Below, piece after piece: positions 6,973 through 15,406 of a DNA stretch of 21,444 nucleotides (position 1 is its first letter; each line of letters opens with the position of its first letter). Source of the stretch: Nitrospiraceae bacterium (GTDB taxonomy: Bacteria; Nitrospirota_A; Leptospirillia; Leptospirillales; Leptospirillaceae). The stretch lies in contig JAPTWQ010000121.1 of NCBI GenBank assembly GCA_028064945.1, forward strand, positions 1-21,444. Direction: 5' to 3'. The position numbers were made by a program, and so were the translations under genes. The notes under the pieces were generated by a model. The model was not told where the DNA came from. It worked only from the letters and a program-made list of their open reading frames with translations, and did not search any database.

Positions 6973-7590
6973 ATGATGATGCGCCGATTTTTAAAAAAAA
7001 CGGCCGTTGCACTGATGATCCTCCCGTTTCTTTTCACTTTCGGAGGGCCGTCATTTGCAAACAGCGCTGAAGTCCCGGACGCGACCCGGACGATTCCGGA
7101 TGCTCTTGCCCAGGCGATGGGTCTTCAGGTTTTTGACGACAGGATCCTTGCGCCGGATCTTGCTGCTCCGAATACATCCGGTGTCATGCATCACCTCTCG
7201 GACTACAAGGGCGATCTTGTCGTCCTGAATTTCTGGGCGACATGGTGTGTTCCCTGCCGAAAAGAAATCCCTTCACTCGACGCTTTTTCCAGAAAGTGGT
7301 CCGGATCCGGTGTCCGGGTTGTTTCTGTCGCTATGGACAGAAGAATCGGTCATGTGACAGAGTTCATGAAGAAGGTCCCGGTTTCCTATCCGGTACTGCT
7401 GGGCAGAAAAGGGAGAATCGACTCCCGGTATTTTGGCCTGGGAATTCCCCAGACCTATCTGATCGATTCACGGGGATATCTGATCGGTCGATTGACCGGT
7501 CCGCGGGACTGGCTCTCACCTGATGCGGAAAAGCTTGTCGGAGCGATCCTTTCCAGTGGAAAGGGCTCTGCGGGAAAAAAGCTCCCGTAG
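6973..7590 (+). CDS. secreted TlpA/ResA-type thioredoxin-like protein
   Basis: Periplasmic thiol-disulfide protein of 205 residues. It has an N-terminal signal peptide (MMMRRFLKK, hydrophobic AVALMILPFLFTF, likely cleavage after SFA around residue 29). The TlpA/AhpC-TSA fold follows: LSDYKGDLVVLNFWATWCVPCRKEIPSL with redox pair C92-V-P-C95, a VVSVAMDRR strand and the cis-proline segment GIPQTYLIDSRG. Known relatives reduce apocytochrome c or other periplasmic disulfides; no cytochrome c maturation genes are visible next to it, so the partner is unknown. Start: GGAAGGAG at 6957-6964 sits 8 nt before ATG 6973, better than the upstream GTG 6949 that is also in frame. Confidence 0.88.
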   Translation: MMMRRFLKKTAVALMILPFLFTFGGPSFANSAEVPDATRTIPDALAQAMGLQVFDDRILAPDLAAPNTSGVMHHLSDYKGDLVVLNFWATWCVPCRKEIPSLDAFSRKWSGSGVRVVSVAMDRRIGHVTEFMKKVPVSYPVLLGRKGRIDSRYFGLGIPQTYLIDSRGYLIGRLTGPRDWLSPDAEKLVGAILSSGKGSAGKKLP

Positions 7591-7652
7591 AGAAAAGATC
7601 TCCCGAGCAATCCTGGTCAAAACTGGAAAAAAGACACAAGACAGGAGATTCA

Positions 7653-9419
7653 ATGAGAAGACTCAGAATTGGACTTGCCCAGATGAACCCGACGGTCGGG
7701 GATATTGAAGGGAATCTTGCAAAGATCCGTCAGCTTATAGAGCATGCCAGATCCGAACATGTCGATATCATTGCGTTTCCTGAGCTTGCCATCACGGGTT
7801 ATCCTCCTGAAGACCTTCTTCTTCGACCGTCTTTCATAGAGAAAAACAGGGAAGCACTCGACTCGCTTCTTCCGCTTGCAACGGACCTGATGGTCGTGGT
7901 CGGATTTGTCGACCGCAAGGACGACATCTACAACGCTGCCGCGATTCTCTACAACGGCAAAATCCATGGAGTCTACCACAAGCAGTATCTTCCAAACTAT
8001 GGCGTATTCGATGAAAACAGGACCTTTCAGGAAGGGACCGAGAACCCTGTCATCCTTTTTCGGGGAATGCGGATAGGGATCAATATCTGCGAAGATATCT
8101 GGTATCCCAAGGGGCCTCTTTATCATCAGGCTCTCTACGGGGATGCCGAGATCATCGTCAATCTCTCGGCCTCTCCCTTTTATGCAGGAAAAAGGGAGGT
8201 TCGGGAAAGGATGCTCCAGACGAGGGCTGCGGACAATACCACCTATATCGCCTATATCAATACGGTCGGAGGTCAGGATGAGCTCGTTTTTGACGGACAG
8301 AGCCTCCTGATCGGTCCTGAAGGGGAGATCGAGGCCCGGGGAAAGGCCTTTCAGGAGGATTTCATGATCTGCGAAGTCGACCTGGACCATGTGTTTCGGG
8401 TCAGGCTTCACGATCCAAGGCGTCGCAAGGACAAGCGTCTGCCATCACAGAGTGATCCTCTATGGGATGCTCCGGTCTCCATCTGGGAGATCAGGGACAC
8501 CGTCAAAAGGGCATCCAACCCTGTTCTTGAAAGATCTCCGCTCAAGAGGCCCAAAAAAACTCTTCCGCTCGATGCGGAAGATGAAATTTACCAGGCTCTT
8601 TGCCTTGGGGTGAGGGACTATGTCCAAAAGAACCGCTTCAAGGAGGTTCTGGTCGGGCTTTCCGGGGGAGTCGATTCGGCTTTGGTTGCAGCGATTGCCG
8701 TCGATGCTTTGGGCGAAGAAAATGTGCATGGTCTCTTCATGCCTTCCCAGTTTACATCCCAGGAGAGTTTCGAGGATGTTTTCGCCCTTTCAACCAATCT
8801 TGGGATCAAGATCCAGACATTGAACATCTCCCAGATCTATGGGGCTATGCTTGATACCTTGCAGCCTCTTTTCGGGGCTCTTCCCGCTGACACCACGGAG
8901 GAAAATCTCCAGGCCAGGATCCGGGGGCTCTGGATGATGGCTCTTTCCAACAAGTTCCACTGGATGGTTTTGACCACCGGAAACAAGTCGGAGATGAGTG
9001 TGGGATACATGACCCTCTATGGCGATATGGCCGGAGGTTTCGCGGTTCTTAAGGATGTTCCCAAAACACTTGTCTACGATCTGGCCACCCGGGTCAATCT
9101 TTCGAAGCCCGGACGGATTCCCCAGAGAATTCTTCTCAAAGAACCGACGGCGGAGCTCAGGCCAAACCAAAAAGATTCCGATTCTCTTCCGCCATACGAG
9201 ATTCTCGACCCGATCATGCGTGCCTACGTTGAGGAAGATATGGGATATGCGGAGATTGTTGCGCGCGGACACGATCCGGTGACGGTGGCAAAGATCCTGC
9301 GCCTGATCGTTGGAAGCGAATACAAGAGACGACAGTCACCTCCCGGTGTTAAAATATCCCTGCGAGCATTTGGTAAAGACTGGCGAGTTCCGGTGACCAA
9401 CCAGTTCAAGGGGAACTAG
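7653..9419 (+). CDS. nadE: glutamine-dependent NAD+ synthetase
   Basis: Last step of NAD synthesis: amidates nicotinic acid adenine dinucleotide using ATP and ammonia taken from glutamine. 588 residues in two domains. The N-terminal nitrilase/CN-hydrolase glutaminase domain has triad E44 ([14 protein letters not shown]), K110 ([14 protein letters not shown]) and C146 (INICEDIW). The C-terminal NAD synthetase domain from about residue 305 has the PP-loop LSGGVDSA (336-343) and the [22 protein letters not shown] block. Both domains are intact, so it should not need free ammonia. ATG at 7653 follows ACAGGAG with good spacing. It lies 62 bp after the thioredoxin gene and 69 bp before ribBA. Confidence 0.97.
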   Translation: MRRLRIGLAQMNPTVGDIEGNLAKIRQLIEHARSEHVDIIAFPELAITGYPPEDLLLRPSFIEKNREALDSLLPLATDLMVVVGFVDRKDDIYNAAAILYNGKIHGVYHKQYLPNYGVFDENRTFQEGTENPVILFRGMRIGINICEDIWYPKGPLYHQALYGDAEIIVNLSASPFYAGKREVRERMLQTRAADNTTYIAYINTVGGQDELVFDGQSLLIGPEGEIEARGKAFQEDFMICEVDLDHVFRVRLHDPRRRKDKRLPSQSDPLWDAPVSIWEIRDTVKRASNPVLERSPLKRPKKTLPLDAEDEIYQALCLGVRDYVQKNRFKEVLVGLSGGVDSALVAAIAVDALGEENVHGLFMPSQFTSQESFEDVFALSTNLGIKIQTLNISQIYGAMLDTLQPLFGALPADTTEENLQARIRGLWMMALSNKFHWMVLTTGNKSEMSVGYMTLYGDMAGGFAVLKDVPKTLVYDLATRVNLSKPGRIPQRILLKEPTAELRPNQKDSDSLPPYEILDPIMRAYVEEDMGYAEIVARGHDPVTVAKILRLIVGSEYKRRQSPPGVKISLRAFGKDWRVPVTNQFKGN

Positions 9420-9428
9420 GCCATATTC

Positions 9429-9470
9429 CAGGACATTTTTTCAGAGAGACATGTCCTGCCGACCAATCGG
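9429..9470 (+). promoter_or_regulatory. tandem hairpins in the ribBA leader
   Basis: CAGGACAT (9429-9436) pairs perfectly with ATGTCCTG (9451-9458) around a 14-nt loop, and CCGA/TCGG (9459-9470) forms a small second stem directly after it, 5 nt before the AGGAGG of ribBA. No T-run follows, so it is not a terminator on the + strand. It is too short for, and unlike, an FMN riboswitch. Role unknown. Confidence 0.4.
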
Positions 9471-9488
9471 AAACAAGGAGGATAATCG

Positions 9489-10691
9489 TTGCCAACGATT
9501 TCTATTGAGGAAGCGATTGACCACATCAAGCACGGTCGCATGATCATCCTGAGCGATGACGAAGACCGTGAAAACGAGGGCGATTTTGTCATCGCTGCTG
9601 AGTTTGCAACCCCCGAGGCAATCAATTTCATGGCGAAGTACGGCCGGGGACTGATCTGTGTCACCCTGACCCAGGAGAAGGCTGAAAAGCTTCATCTGGA
9701 TCCGATGGCTGCCATCAACGAAGCCACTTACGGTACGGATTTCACGATCAGTGTCGATGCGAGAGACGGAATCACGACAGGTATTTCCGCCCATGACCGC
9801 TCCCTCACCATCCAGAAGATTGCCAATCCGGATGCGCTTCCCGGAGACCTTGTCCGTCCCGGACATATCTTTCCGATCCGTGCCAAGGAAGGGGGAGTCC
9901 TGAAGCGGGCCGGGCAGACCGAGGGCTCCGTTGACCTGGCCCGTCTTGCCGGTGTGATTCCCGTCGGAGTGATTTGCGAGATCCTCAATGAAGACGGGAC
10001 GATGGCGCGGTTTCCCGATCTTGAGATCGTCTCGAAGGAGCACAATATCCCCATCGCGACAGTGAGAGACCTGATTGCCTACAGGGTTCGCCAGGAAAAG
10101 CTGGTCTGCCAGGTTGCCGAAGCGGATCTTCCAACGGAATATGGTCATTTCCGCGCAGTGGTTTTCGAGGACATGGTCGATCAGGGCCCCCATTTTGCTT
10201 TGGTCAAGGGGGTCATCGATCCGGAAAAACCCATCCTTGTCCGGGTTCATTCAAGCTGTCTCACCGGGGATATCTTCCACTCGCTGAGATGCGATTGCGG
10301 TCCGCAGCTGCAGGAATCTCTCCGGATGATCGAGGCCGAGGGCAACGGGATCCTTTTGTACATGAACCAGGAGGGGCGCGGTATCGGCCTTGCCAACAAG
10401 ATCAGGGCCTACAAACTTCAGGAACAGGGATACGATACGGTCGAGGCGAACATCAAGCTCGGTTTCAAGGATGATCTGAGGGATTATGGGATTGGGGCGC
10501 AGATTCTTCATATCCTTGGAGTGAAAAAGCTTCGCCTGATTACAAACAACCCAAGAAAGATCGTCGGAATTGCCGGTTATGGTCTCGAAGTTGTTGCACG
10601 GGTCCCACTCGAGATTGCTCCACGGGAGAAAAACCGCGTCTATCTGACGACCAAGCGGGATAAGCTCGGTCATCTTCTGAGCCAACTATAG
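9489..10691 (+). CDS. ribBA: bifunctional DHBP synthase / GTP cyclohydrolase II
   Basis: Makes both riboflavin precursors: the four-carbon unit from ribulose 5-phosphate (N-terminal half) and the pyrimidine from GTP (C-terminal half). 400 residues. RibB half: [13 protein letters not shown] (22-34), [31 protein letters not shown] and the 140-150 segment [11 protein letters not shown]. RibA half: [20 protein letters not shown] with zinc ligands C257, C268 and C270, [11 protein letters not shown] and [12 protein letters not shown]. The start is a TTG preceded by AGGAGG (9476-9481) with 7-nt spacing, and it begins exactly at the family N-terminus. GQTEG stands where many RibB proteins have GHTEA, whose His is a metal ligand. 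Followed after 8 nt by ribH. Confidence 0.96.
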   Translation: MPTISIEEAIDHIKHGRMIILSDDEDRENEGDFVIAAEFATPEAINFMAKYGRGLICVTLTQEKAEKLHLDPMAAINEATYGTDFTISVDARDGITTGISAHDRSLTIQKIANPDALPGDLVRPGHIFPIRAKEGGVLKRAGQTEGSVDLARLAGVIPVGVICEILNEDGTMARFPDLEIVSKEHNIPIATVRDLIAYRVRQEKLVCQVAEADLPTEYGHFRAVVFEDMVDQGPHFALVKGVIDPEKPILVRVHSSCLTGDIFHSLRCDCGPQLQESLRMIEAEGNGILLYMNQEGRGIGLANKIRAYKLQEQGYDTVEANIKLGFKDDLRDYGIGAQILHILGVKKLRLITNNPRKIVGIAGYGLEVVARVPLEIAPREKNRVYLTTKRDKLGHLLSQL

Positions 10692-10699
10692 GAGCGAAA

Positions 10700-11188
10700 T
10701 TGAATCTTGTCCGCCATTTGCCCAATGTGCCACCCAAGGATGCCGTTTCCCGGATCCTTGTTGTTGTCTCGTATTTCAACAGCATCGTCACAGACCGTCT
10801 TCTGGAGGGCTGCCTGTCCGAACTCGAACGGAAAGGTGGTACAGGTCTGACTGTCGATCTTTACCGGGTTCCCGGAGCGATGGAGATTCCCTATATCCTC
10901 TCGGTTGTCCTTCCGGAAAAGCGCCATGTGGCGGCCATTGCGCTCGGATGCGTCATCCGTGGTGAAACAGGCCATTACGATGCGGTCGTTTCCGGTGTGA
11001 CTTCAGGGGTCATGAACCAGTCCCAGCTTCACGGTGTTCCTGTTGTATTTGGCGTCCTGACGACGAATACCCTGATGGAAGCTCTCGACAGGGTTGGAGG
11101 CAAGGCTGGCCACAAAGGGGTCGATGCGGCCGTTTGCGCTCTTTTCATGTCCGGCCTTTCTGAACAAGCTGAATCGGTGAGCCATTGA
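10700..11188 (+). CDS. ribH: 6,7-dimethyl-8-ribityllumazine synthase
   Basis: Joins the products of the two RibBA branches into ribityllumazine, the penultimate riboflavin step. 162 residues. Family signatures are ILVVVSYFNSIVTDRLLEG (15-33), VDLYRVPGAMEIPYIL, ALGCVIRGETGHYDAVVSGV with the catalytic His in RGETGHYD, PVVFGVLTTNTLMEALDR and HKGVDAAVCAL. The start is TTG at 10700, with AGGAG at 10690-10694 that also overlaps the ribBA stop, so translation is probably coupled. Riboflavin synthase (ribE/ribC) and ribD are not in the window. The ribH-nusB order is widespread in bacteria. Confidence 0.95.
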   Translation: MNLVRHLPNVPPKDAVSRILVVVSYFNSIVTDRLLEGCLSELERKGGTGLTVDLYRVPGAMEIPYILSVVLPEKRHVAAIALGCVIRGETGHYDAVVSGVTSGVMNQSQLHGVPVVFGVLTTNTLMEALDRVGGKAGHKGVDAAVCALFMSGLSEQAESVSH

Positions 11189-11688
11189 CGGACAAGGGCA
11201 TAAAAAAGAACGCACAGTCGATGGGCCGTTCCCGGAGAAATGCGCTCAGGGATGCGAGGGTCATGGTTCTCGAGGCGCTTTTTTCCAGGGAGTATGCTGA
11301 TGGAAATGTCTTATCTCCCGTGGATGTCTTTCCTGCGAAGGATTCTCTCGATCATAAAAGCCGGGATTTCCGCGATCGGCTTCTTTTGGGCATCCAGGAA
11401 AATCAGCCGGTTCTCGATGGCCTGATCGCCGACACCGCCTCAGGCTGGACCATCGACCGGATGGCCAAGGTCGAACGGAACATATTGCGCATCGGGGCCT
11501 ATGAAATTCTCTATGAGAAGGATGTTCCGTTCAGGGTCAGCATCGATGAGGCCCTTGAGATGGCCCACCAGTATTGTGAGCCTGAAGCGGTTGCCTTTAT
11601 CAACGGGATCCTTCACAGGATCGGTATGGAGCACCGCTCTGAAAAAGCCATGGCTCCCGTTCCCAACCGGGAAGATGCGGGATCCTGA
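11185..11688 (+). CDS. nusB: transcription antitermination factor NusB
   Basis: RNA-binding partner of NusE/S10 in rRNA transcription antitermination. About 167 residues, all-helical. RRNALRDARVMVLEALFSREY matches the N-terminal helix; the region FRDRLLLGIQENQPVLDGLIAD and then WTIDRMAKVERNILRIGAYEILY, VPFRVSIDEALEMAHQY and AVAFINGILHRI are the diagnostic C-terminal blocks. TTG at 11185 overlaps the ribH stop (TTGA), giving about 12 extra N-terminal residues; ATG at 11221 is an alternative start and fits the family length as well. Confidence 0.93.
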   Translation: MTDKGIKKNAQSMGRSRRNALRDARVMVLEALFSREYADGNVLSPVDVFPAKDSLDHKSRDFRDRLLLGIQENQPVLDGLIADTASGWTIDRMAKVERNILRIGAYEILYEKDVPFRVSIDEALEMAHQYCEPEAVAFINGILHRIGMEHRSEKAMAPVPNREDAGS

Positions 11689-11691
11689 GCC

Positions 11692-12270
11692 ATGGAAGGG
11701 GATTCTCCGGGGCAGGACAAAGACCCTCCCGTCGACCTTCCTGTTCCCGTTTCCATAACGAAAGGCCTGTTTGAACCTGACGGGGTCTCCCGGCAGCTTT
11801 TGCATTCCCTCTTTACCCCCGATACGCCATTGTGGATCTCGTTTTTCCCGGTTGGCGACCGAAAACTCTCCGGGTTTCTCTCATGGCTCGACATATGGCA
11901 TAGCGGAATGATCTCGAAAGGGCTTTCTCCCTACATGAAAAACCTCAAGCCCTATCCGGAGCATTTCCTGTTCTATCCGGCCGATACGCCTGTTCCCAAC
12001 GGAATACTGATTATTCCCTACGAAAAGGGAAGGGGGGGAGAGAGGCTTCCTTTTCTGCCGGATACCCTGATGGGGCTTTCTGTGGAGCATGTCATCCTTG
12101 ACCTGACAACGCTTCCATCTGAGGTCCGTTCGTCGTTGCCGGTCGTTTCTGTTCTTGCCACGCCGGATTTGAAAATCACCGTCCGAATCGGAAAGAAAGA
12201 GGATTATCCCGAAACGATGGAGAGTTTTCTGGAGGGAATTCCCTCTCCTGTCGAGAGCTCACTCGAGTAA
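11692..12270 (+). CDS. hypothetical protein after nusB
   Basis: 192-residue protein I do not recognise. It starts 3 nt after the nusB stop with no clear SD, so it is probably translated by coupling. The N-terminus is acidic and proline-rich (residues 1-20); after that the composition is that of a soluble globular protein with hydrophobic strands such as PLWISFFPVG (46-55) and GILIIPYEKG. No signal peptide, transmembrane helix or cysteine is seen. HVILDLTTLPSEVRSSLPVVSVLATPDLKITVRIG has the look of the Walker B-like strand and following strand of ParA/MinD-type NTPases, but there is no P-loop, so this is a weak resemblance only. It overlaps the convergent diguanylate cyclase gene by 12 bases. 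Confidence 0.7.
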   Translation: MEGDSPGQDKDPPVDLPVPVSITKGLFEPDGVSRQLLHSLFTPDTPLWISFFPVGDRKLSGFLSWLDIWHSGMISKGLSPYMKNLKPYPEHFLFYPADTPVPNGILIIPYEKGRGGERLPFLPDTLMGLSVEHVILDLTTLPSEVRSSLPVVSVLATPDLKITVRIGKKEDYPETMESFLEGIPSPVESSLE

Positions 12271-13515
12271 AACGACCCGGTTCCTTCCTGACTCCTTGGC
12301 GGTATAGAGGGCCTTGTCTGCAGAAGACATCAGTGTTTCAAGGTCGGGGGATTCGGGAAAAATGGCAACTCCGACGCTGGCCGTGAGAATGATGGAAACC
12401 GAAGGGGATAGTTCCAGAGGCTTCCGGATGGTTTCCCGAATCTGGTCAAGTCTTGCCCATGCGTCCTTTTTGGGGAGGTTCGGACACACCAGAAGAAACT
12501 CCTCGCCACCCCAACGGCCGAACCAGTCACTCTTCCTGATCGATTGGCTGATCATTGCGACAACGTGCTGCAAAGCCCTGTCTCCAGCCGGGTGCCCGTA
12601 CTGGTCATTGACCTTCTTAAAGAAATCGACGTCGAAAATCGCGACAGCCAGGGGATTTCCCGAACGCCTGGCTGCTTCTATCTCTCTTGATAGAATACCC
12701 ATGATGGCATGTCTTGCGAGAATTCCTGTCAAAAAATCGTTATGAACATTGGTCATCGATTCTTTCAGAATCCTGATTTCCCGAATTTCGAAAAGGGATG
12801 GACCATAGGAGTGTTGTGACGATGCGTGTTCCTGGTAGCTCTCAAGATAGTCCGTGACATCGTGGATGGGGCTTCCGACCTGCCTGAGAACATTTCTCCA
12901 GCCAAGTGCCATGAACAACAGCCCGGATATGGTTGTCAGCCAGTAGAGGATGGTATCCCAGTACTCAAGTGCGGACTGCCGGTGTTCGACTCCCAGAAGT
13001 TCGGCTGAAATGTTTCCTCTTTCTTTTTCGATATGGGACAGGAAGGTCGACAAGTGCGCCTGCACACCCGGGAGACAGTTGGGTGAAGCCGATTCCCCGG
13101 CTGTCCTGCAGGATGTCAAGTCCTCCATGTTCTTCATCCATTCCGAAACAAGATGCGTGTCCGGGGGGGTGGTCGCTTTGTTGGCCTGAAAGCTTCTTAG
13201 CAACATGAGGACCAGGTGAAACTGTCCCGAAATGCGTTGAAGATTTCTTCCCCGGATCCCTTGGCGCCCGGAGGATGACGGATGATCCCGTATCTGCGAC
13301 ATTTTCTCTCTCAAGAGGGAGAGGCTGGATTCAAGACCCGATACCTGGCTTCTGATTTCAGCAAGTGATTCGATCTTTGCGACCAGATGCGTTTTTTTGC
13401 TGGCAATTTCGGTATGGATGGCAAGTCCTGCCAGGTGGAAGGCTATCGTTCCCGCAAAGGTAATGGCCACAAAGGTTCGGAAAGGAAGCTCAATCGGAAA
13501 AAGATTTTTTTTCAT
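12259..13515 (-). CDS. membrane-bound diguanylate cyclase (GGEEF)
   Basis: Makes cyclic di-GMP from two GTP. 418 residues from ATG at 13515 (an in-frame GTG at 13539 would add 8). A transmembrane helix near residues 14-33, a periplasmic helical domain (about 34-190) and a second transmembrane helix near 190-208 are followed by a linker and a GGDEF domain from about 258. Motifs are NDFLTGILARH, AIFDVDFFKKVNDQYGHPAGD (metal/GTP site) and RKSDWFGRWGGEEF, which contains both the active-site GGEEF and an RxxD inhibitory site with the correct spacing, so product feedback is expected. The periplasmic part has two cysteines (SCRTAGESASPNC) that could form a disulfide. The sensed signal is unknown; no EAL domain is present. 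The only minus-strand gene in the middle of the window. Confidence 0.92.
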   Translation of the reverse strand: MKKNLFPIELPFRTFVAITFAGTIAFHLAGLAIHTEIASKKTHLVAKIESLAEIRSQVSGLESSLSLLREKMSQIRDHPSSSGRQGIRGRNLQRISGQFHLVLMLLRSFQANKATTPPDTHLVSEWMKNMEDLTSCRTAGESASPNCLPGVQAHLSTFLSHIEKERGNISAELLGVEHRQSALEYWDTILYWLTTISGLLFMALGWRNVLRQVGSPIHDVTDYLESYQEHASSQHSYGPSLFEIREIRILKESMTNVHNDFLTGILARHAIMGILSREIEAARRSGNPLAVAIFDVDFFKKVNDQYGHPAGDRALQHVVAMISQSIRKSDWFGRWGGEEFLLVCPNLPKKDAWARLDQIRETIRKPLELSPSVSIILTASVGVAIFPESPDLETLMSSADKALYTAKESGRNRVVLLE

Positions 13516-14025
13516 GGAATGCCCATTTAATAGCCGCACCTCGGGTAACGTCCGGATTGTTTTGGTTGGGAGATGGGTTTCGAAGGAGAATACTCCAAAA
13601 ATTTCCGGAAATCTTCAAAAGAGTCCGGAACAGTTCCTGATTTCCCGCATTGGTATCAATCTCCTCCGTGTCCGTCTCCTTAGGGTGGAGAGTCTTTGCC
13701 GCAGTTGGGACAGAATGCTCTCTCCCGGAGGCTTTTTCGTCTGGAGAGGGATGAGTAGCTGCATCTGCTTTTTGCTGATTGTGTTGCATTCTGCAATAAT
13801 GTCTGCTCATATTTCCTGGCTGGAAGAGAAGGATCGGGAGGATAACGCCTCATCGAGTATTTTCGGGCCGGAGTCTCTGGGGCGAGCCGTGGAACGTCCA
13901 AAGACAACCGTTTCTCCTGTTTTCTCTGGATCCGTCACCTGTTTGTGCTGGCAGGATGGAGAAGGCATTGTCCATCCGGATGGGTTTCACCATAAAAAGC
14001 ATTTTTTCAAATAAGGATAGAGTAA
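13516..14025. other. about 510 bp without a secure gene, between dgc and purB
   Basis: Divergent spacer between the diguanylate cyclase (minus) and purB (plus). It contains a perfect 12-bp palindrome ATTTCCGGAAAT (13601-13612), an inverted repeat TTGCA-ttc-TGCAA near 13784-13796, and a possible promoter (TTGCTG 13772, 17-nt spacer, AATAAT 13795-13800) pointing toward purB. Short open frames occur on both strands and compete; only the + strand frame ending at 14014 is listed, at low confidence. Confidence 0.5.
13751..14014 (+). CDS. possible small exported protein ahead of purB
   Basis: 87-residue frame beginning MSSCICFLLIVLHSAIMSA, which resembles a short signal peptide or membrane anchor. 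A polar mature part follows, with a CLC pair and a His-rich end (HPDGFHHKKHFFK). GGAG lies 4 nt before the ATG, and the stop is 11 nt before the purB ATG, compatible with co-transcription. I know no homologue. The opposite strand also has open frames here (for example 13810-13490), and a promoter-like sequence falls inside the frame, so this may be chance. Confidence 0.22.
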   Translation: MSSCICFLLIVLHSAIMSAHISWLEEKDREDNASSSIFGPESLGRAVERPKTTVSPVFSGSVTCLCWQDGEGIVHPDGFHHKKHFFK

Positions 14026-15357
14026 ATGATAGATCGTTACACCCGTCCCGCCATGAGAGCCATTTTTGACGCGGACCATCGCCTTGAGGTCATGTTCCAT
14101 GTCGAGAAGGTTGCGGCAAAGGTCCTTGCGGAGAAGGGCATTGTTGACCGACAGAAGGTTTCCGAGCTTTTGGAAGCGGAAGTTCGCCTCGACCAGAAAA
14201 GGATGGATGAGATCGAGGAGACGACCCGACACGATATCATCAGTTTTCTGACAATGATCTCCGAGCAGCTTCCTGATGGAGCCAGGTCCGTCCTGCACTA
14301 TGGCATGACATCACAGGACCTGATCGACACGGCAGGAGCGCTGCTCTATCTTGAAGCGATCGACCAGATCCAGCATGCGCTGGATCATTTCAAATCGATT
14401 CTCAGGGAGCAGGCCCTTGCCCATAAAAACACGCTGATGGTTGGGCGAACCCATGGCATTCATGGTGAGCCGATTGTTTTTGGGGTCAAGTTCCTGTCGT
14501 GGTATTCCGAAATGGATCGACACTCCGAACGTCTCTCGCACGCCAGAAGAACCATGTCGGTCGGAAAAATGTCCGGCGCCATGGGAACGGCTGTCCATAT
14601 CTCTCCCGCACTGGAAACGGCAATATTGTCGGAGTTGTCTTTGAAGCCTGAGTCGATGGCAACCCAGGTTGTCGCAAGGGATCGCCATGCCGAACTTTTT
14701 TCGACGCTGGCGCTGATTGGCTCCGGTCTTGAACGAATTGCTGTCGAGATTCGCCATCTGCAGAGAACCGAAGTCCGGGAGGCGGAGGAACCTTTCCGCC
14801 CGGGGCAAAAGGGATCCTCCGCCATGCCGCACAAGAGAAATCCCATCGGATCGGAAAATATCACAGGGCTTGCGAGGCTTCTTCGCTCTTATGCCCAGGC
14901 AGCTTATGAGAACGTCGCCCTCTGGCATGAGAGAGACATCAGCCATTCTTCCGTCGAGCGGGTCATCGGTCCGGATGCTTTTGGGCTCCTGGACTATATG
15001 CTGGCCCGACTTGGGGGAATCCTGAAGGATTTGATCGTCTATCCGGAGAAAATGAAACATAACCTTGACTTGACACGCGGTCTTGTTTATTCCCAATCGG
15101 TGCTTCTTGCGCTGACACGGGCCGGATTGCCCCGGGAAACAGCCTATAAAATTGTGCAGGATGCGGCGATGCAGACCTGGGCGGGAACCAACGATCTCAT
15201 GACGAACCTGAAGCTCCATCCCGAAATGCCATCCTCTTTCCCTGAGAAAGATCTTCTGGCCGCTTTCGATCCGGCTCCATTTTTATCGGGACTTGACGAG
15301 ATTTACGACCGGGTTCTGGGAGAGCATCACCACCACCATGGAAATGAAGGCTGTTGA
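14026..15357 (+). CDS. purB: adenylosuccinate lyase
   Basis: Acts twice in purine synthesis: splits SAICAR to AICAR plus fumarate, and adenylosuccinate to AMP plus fumarate. 443 residues, normal for the short bacterial/archaeal-type family. Motifs are TTRHDIISF (H69), HYGMTSQDLIDTA, VGRTHGIHGEP (H143) and the superfamily signature KGSSAMPHKRNPIGSENI (262-279) on the flexible catalytic loop, plus ERDISHSSVER. ATG at 14026 follows AAGGATAG. The C-terminus carries five consecutive histidines (GEHHHHHGNEGC). Next gene purC supplies its SAICAR substrate, 49 bp downstream. Confidence 0.97.
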   Translation: MIDRYTRPAMRAIFDADHRLEVMFHVEKVAAKVLAEKGIVDRQKVSELLEAEVRLDQKRMDEIEETTRHDIISFLTMISEQLPDGARSVLHYGMTSQDLIDTAGALLYLEAIDQIQHALDHFKSILREQALAHKNTLMVGRTHGIHGEPIVFGVKFLSWYSEMDRHSERLSHARRTMSVGKMSGAMGTAVHISPALETAILSELSLKPESMATQVVARDRHAELFSTLALIGSGLERIAVEIRHLQRTEVREAEEPFRPGQKGSSAMPHKRNPIGSENITGLARLLRSYAQAAYENVALWHERDISHSSVERVIGPDAFGLLDYMLARLGGILKDLIVYPEKMKHNLDLTRGLVYSQSVLLALTRAGLPRETAYKIVQDAAMQTWAGTNDLMTNLKLHPEMPSSFPEKDLLAAFDPAPFLSGLDEIYDRVLGEHHHHHGNEGC

Positions 15358-15406
15358 CCCGGTCAATACGAAAATGCAAGCAAACTGGAACAAAGAGGAG
15401 GAAGTC

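Noticed and set aside
7650..8411. 253-residue minus-strand frame across nadE
   Set aside because: Fully covered by the conserved glutaminase domain of nadE on the other strand; no motif or SD.
9420..9488. FMN riboswitch ahead of ribBA
   Set aside because: Spacer is only 69 bp and none of the conserved RFN core blocks is present; only simple hairpins are seen.
13490..13810. 106-residue minus-strand frame upstream of the diguanylate cyclase
   Set aside because: Overlaps the cyclase start, has a weak SD and no recognisable domain; kept only as a competitor in the spacer description.
13680..13907. Minus-strand frame ending in CPNCGKDSPP, possible zinc ribbon
   Set aside because: Only one CxxC is present, with no second pair, and the rest is low-complexity; not enough for a domain call.
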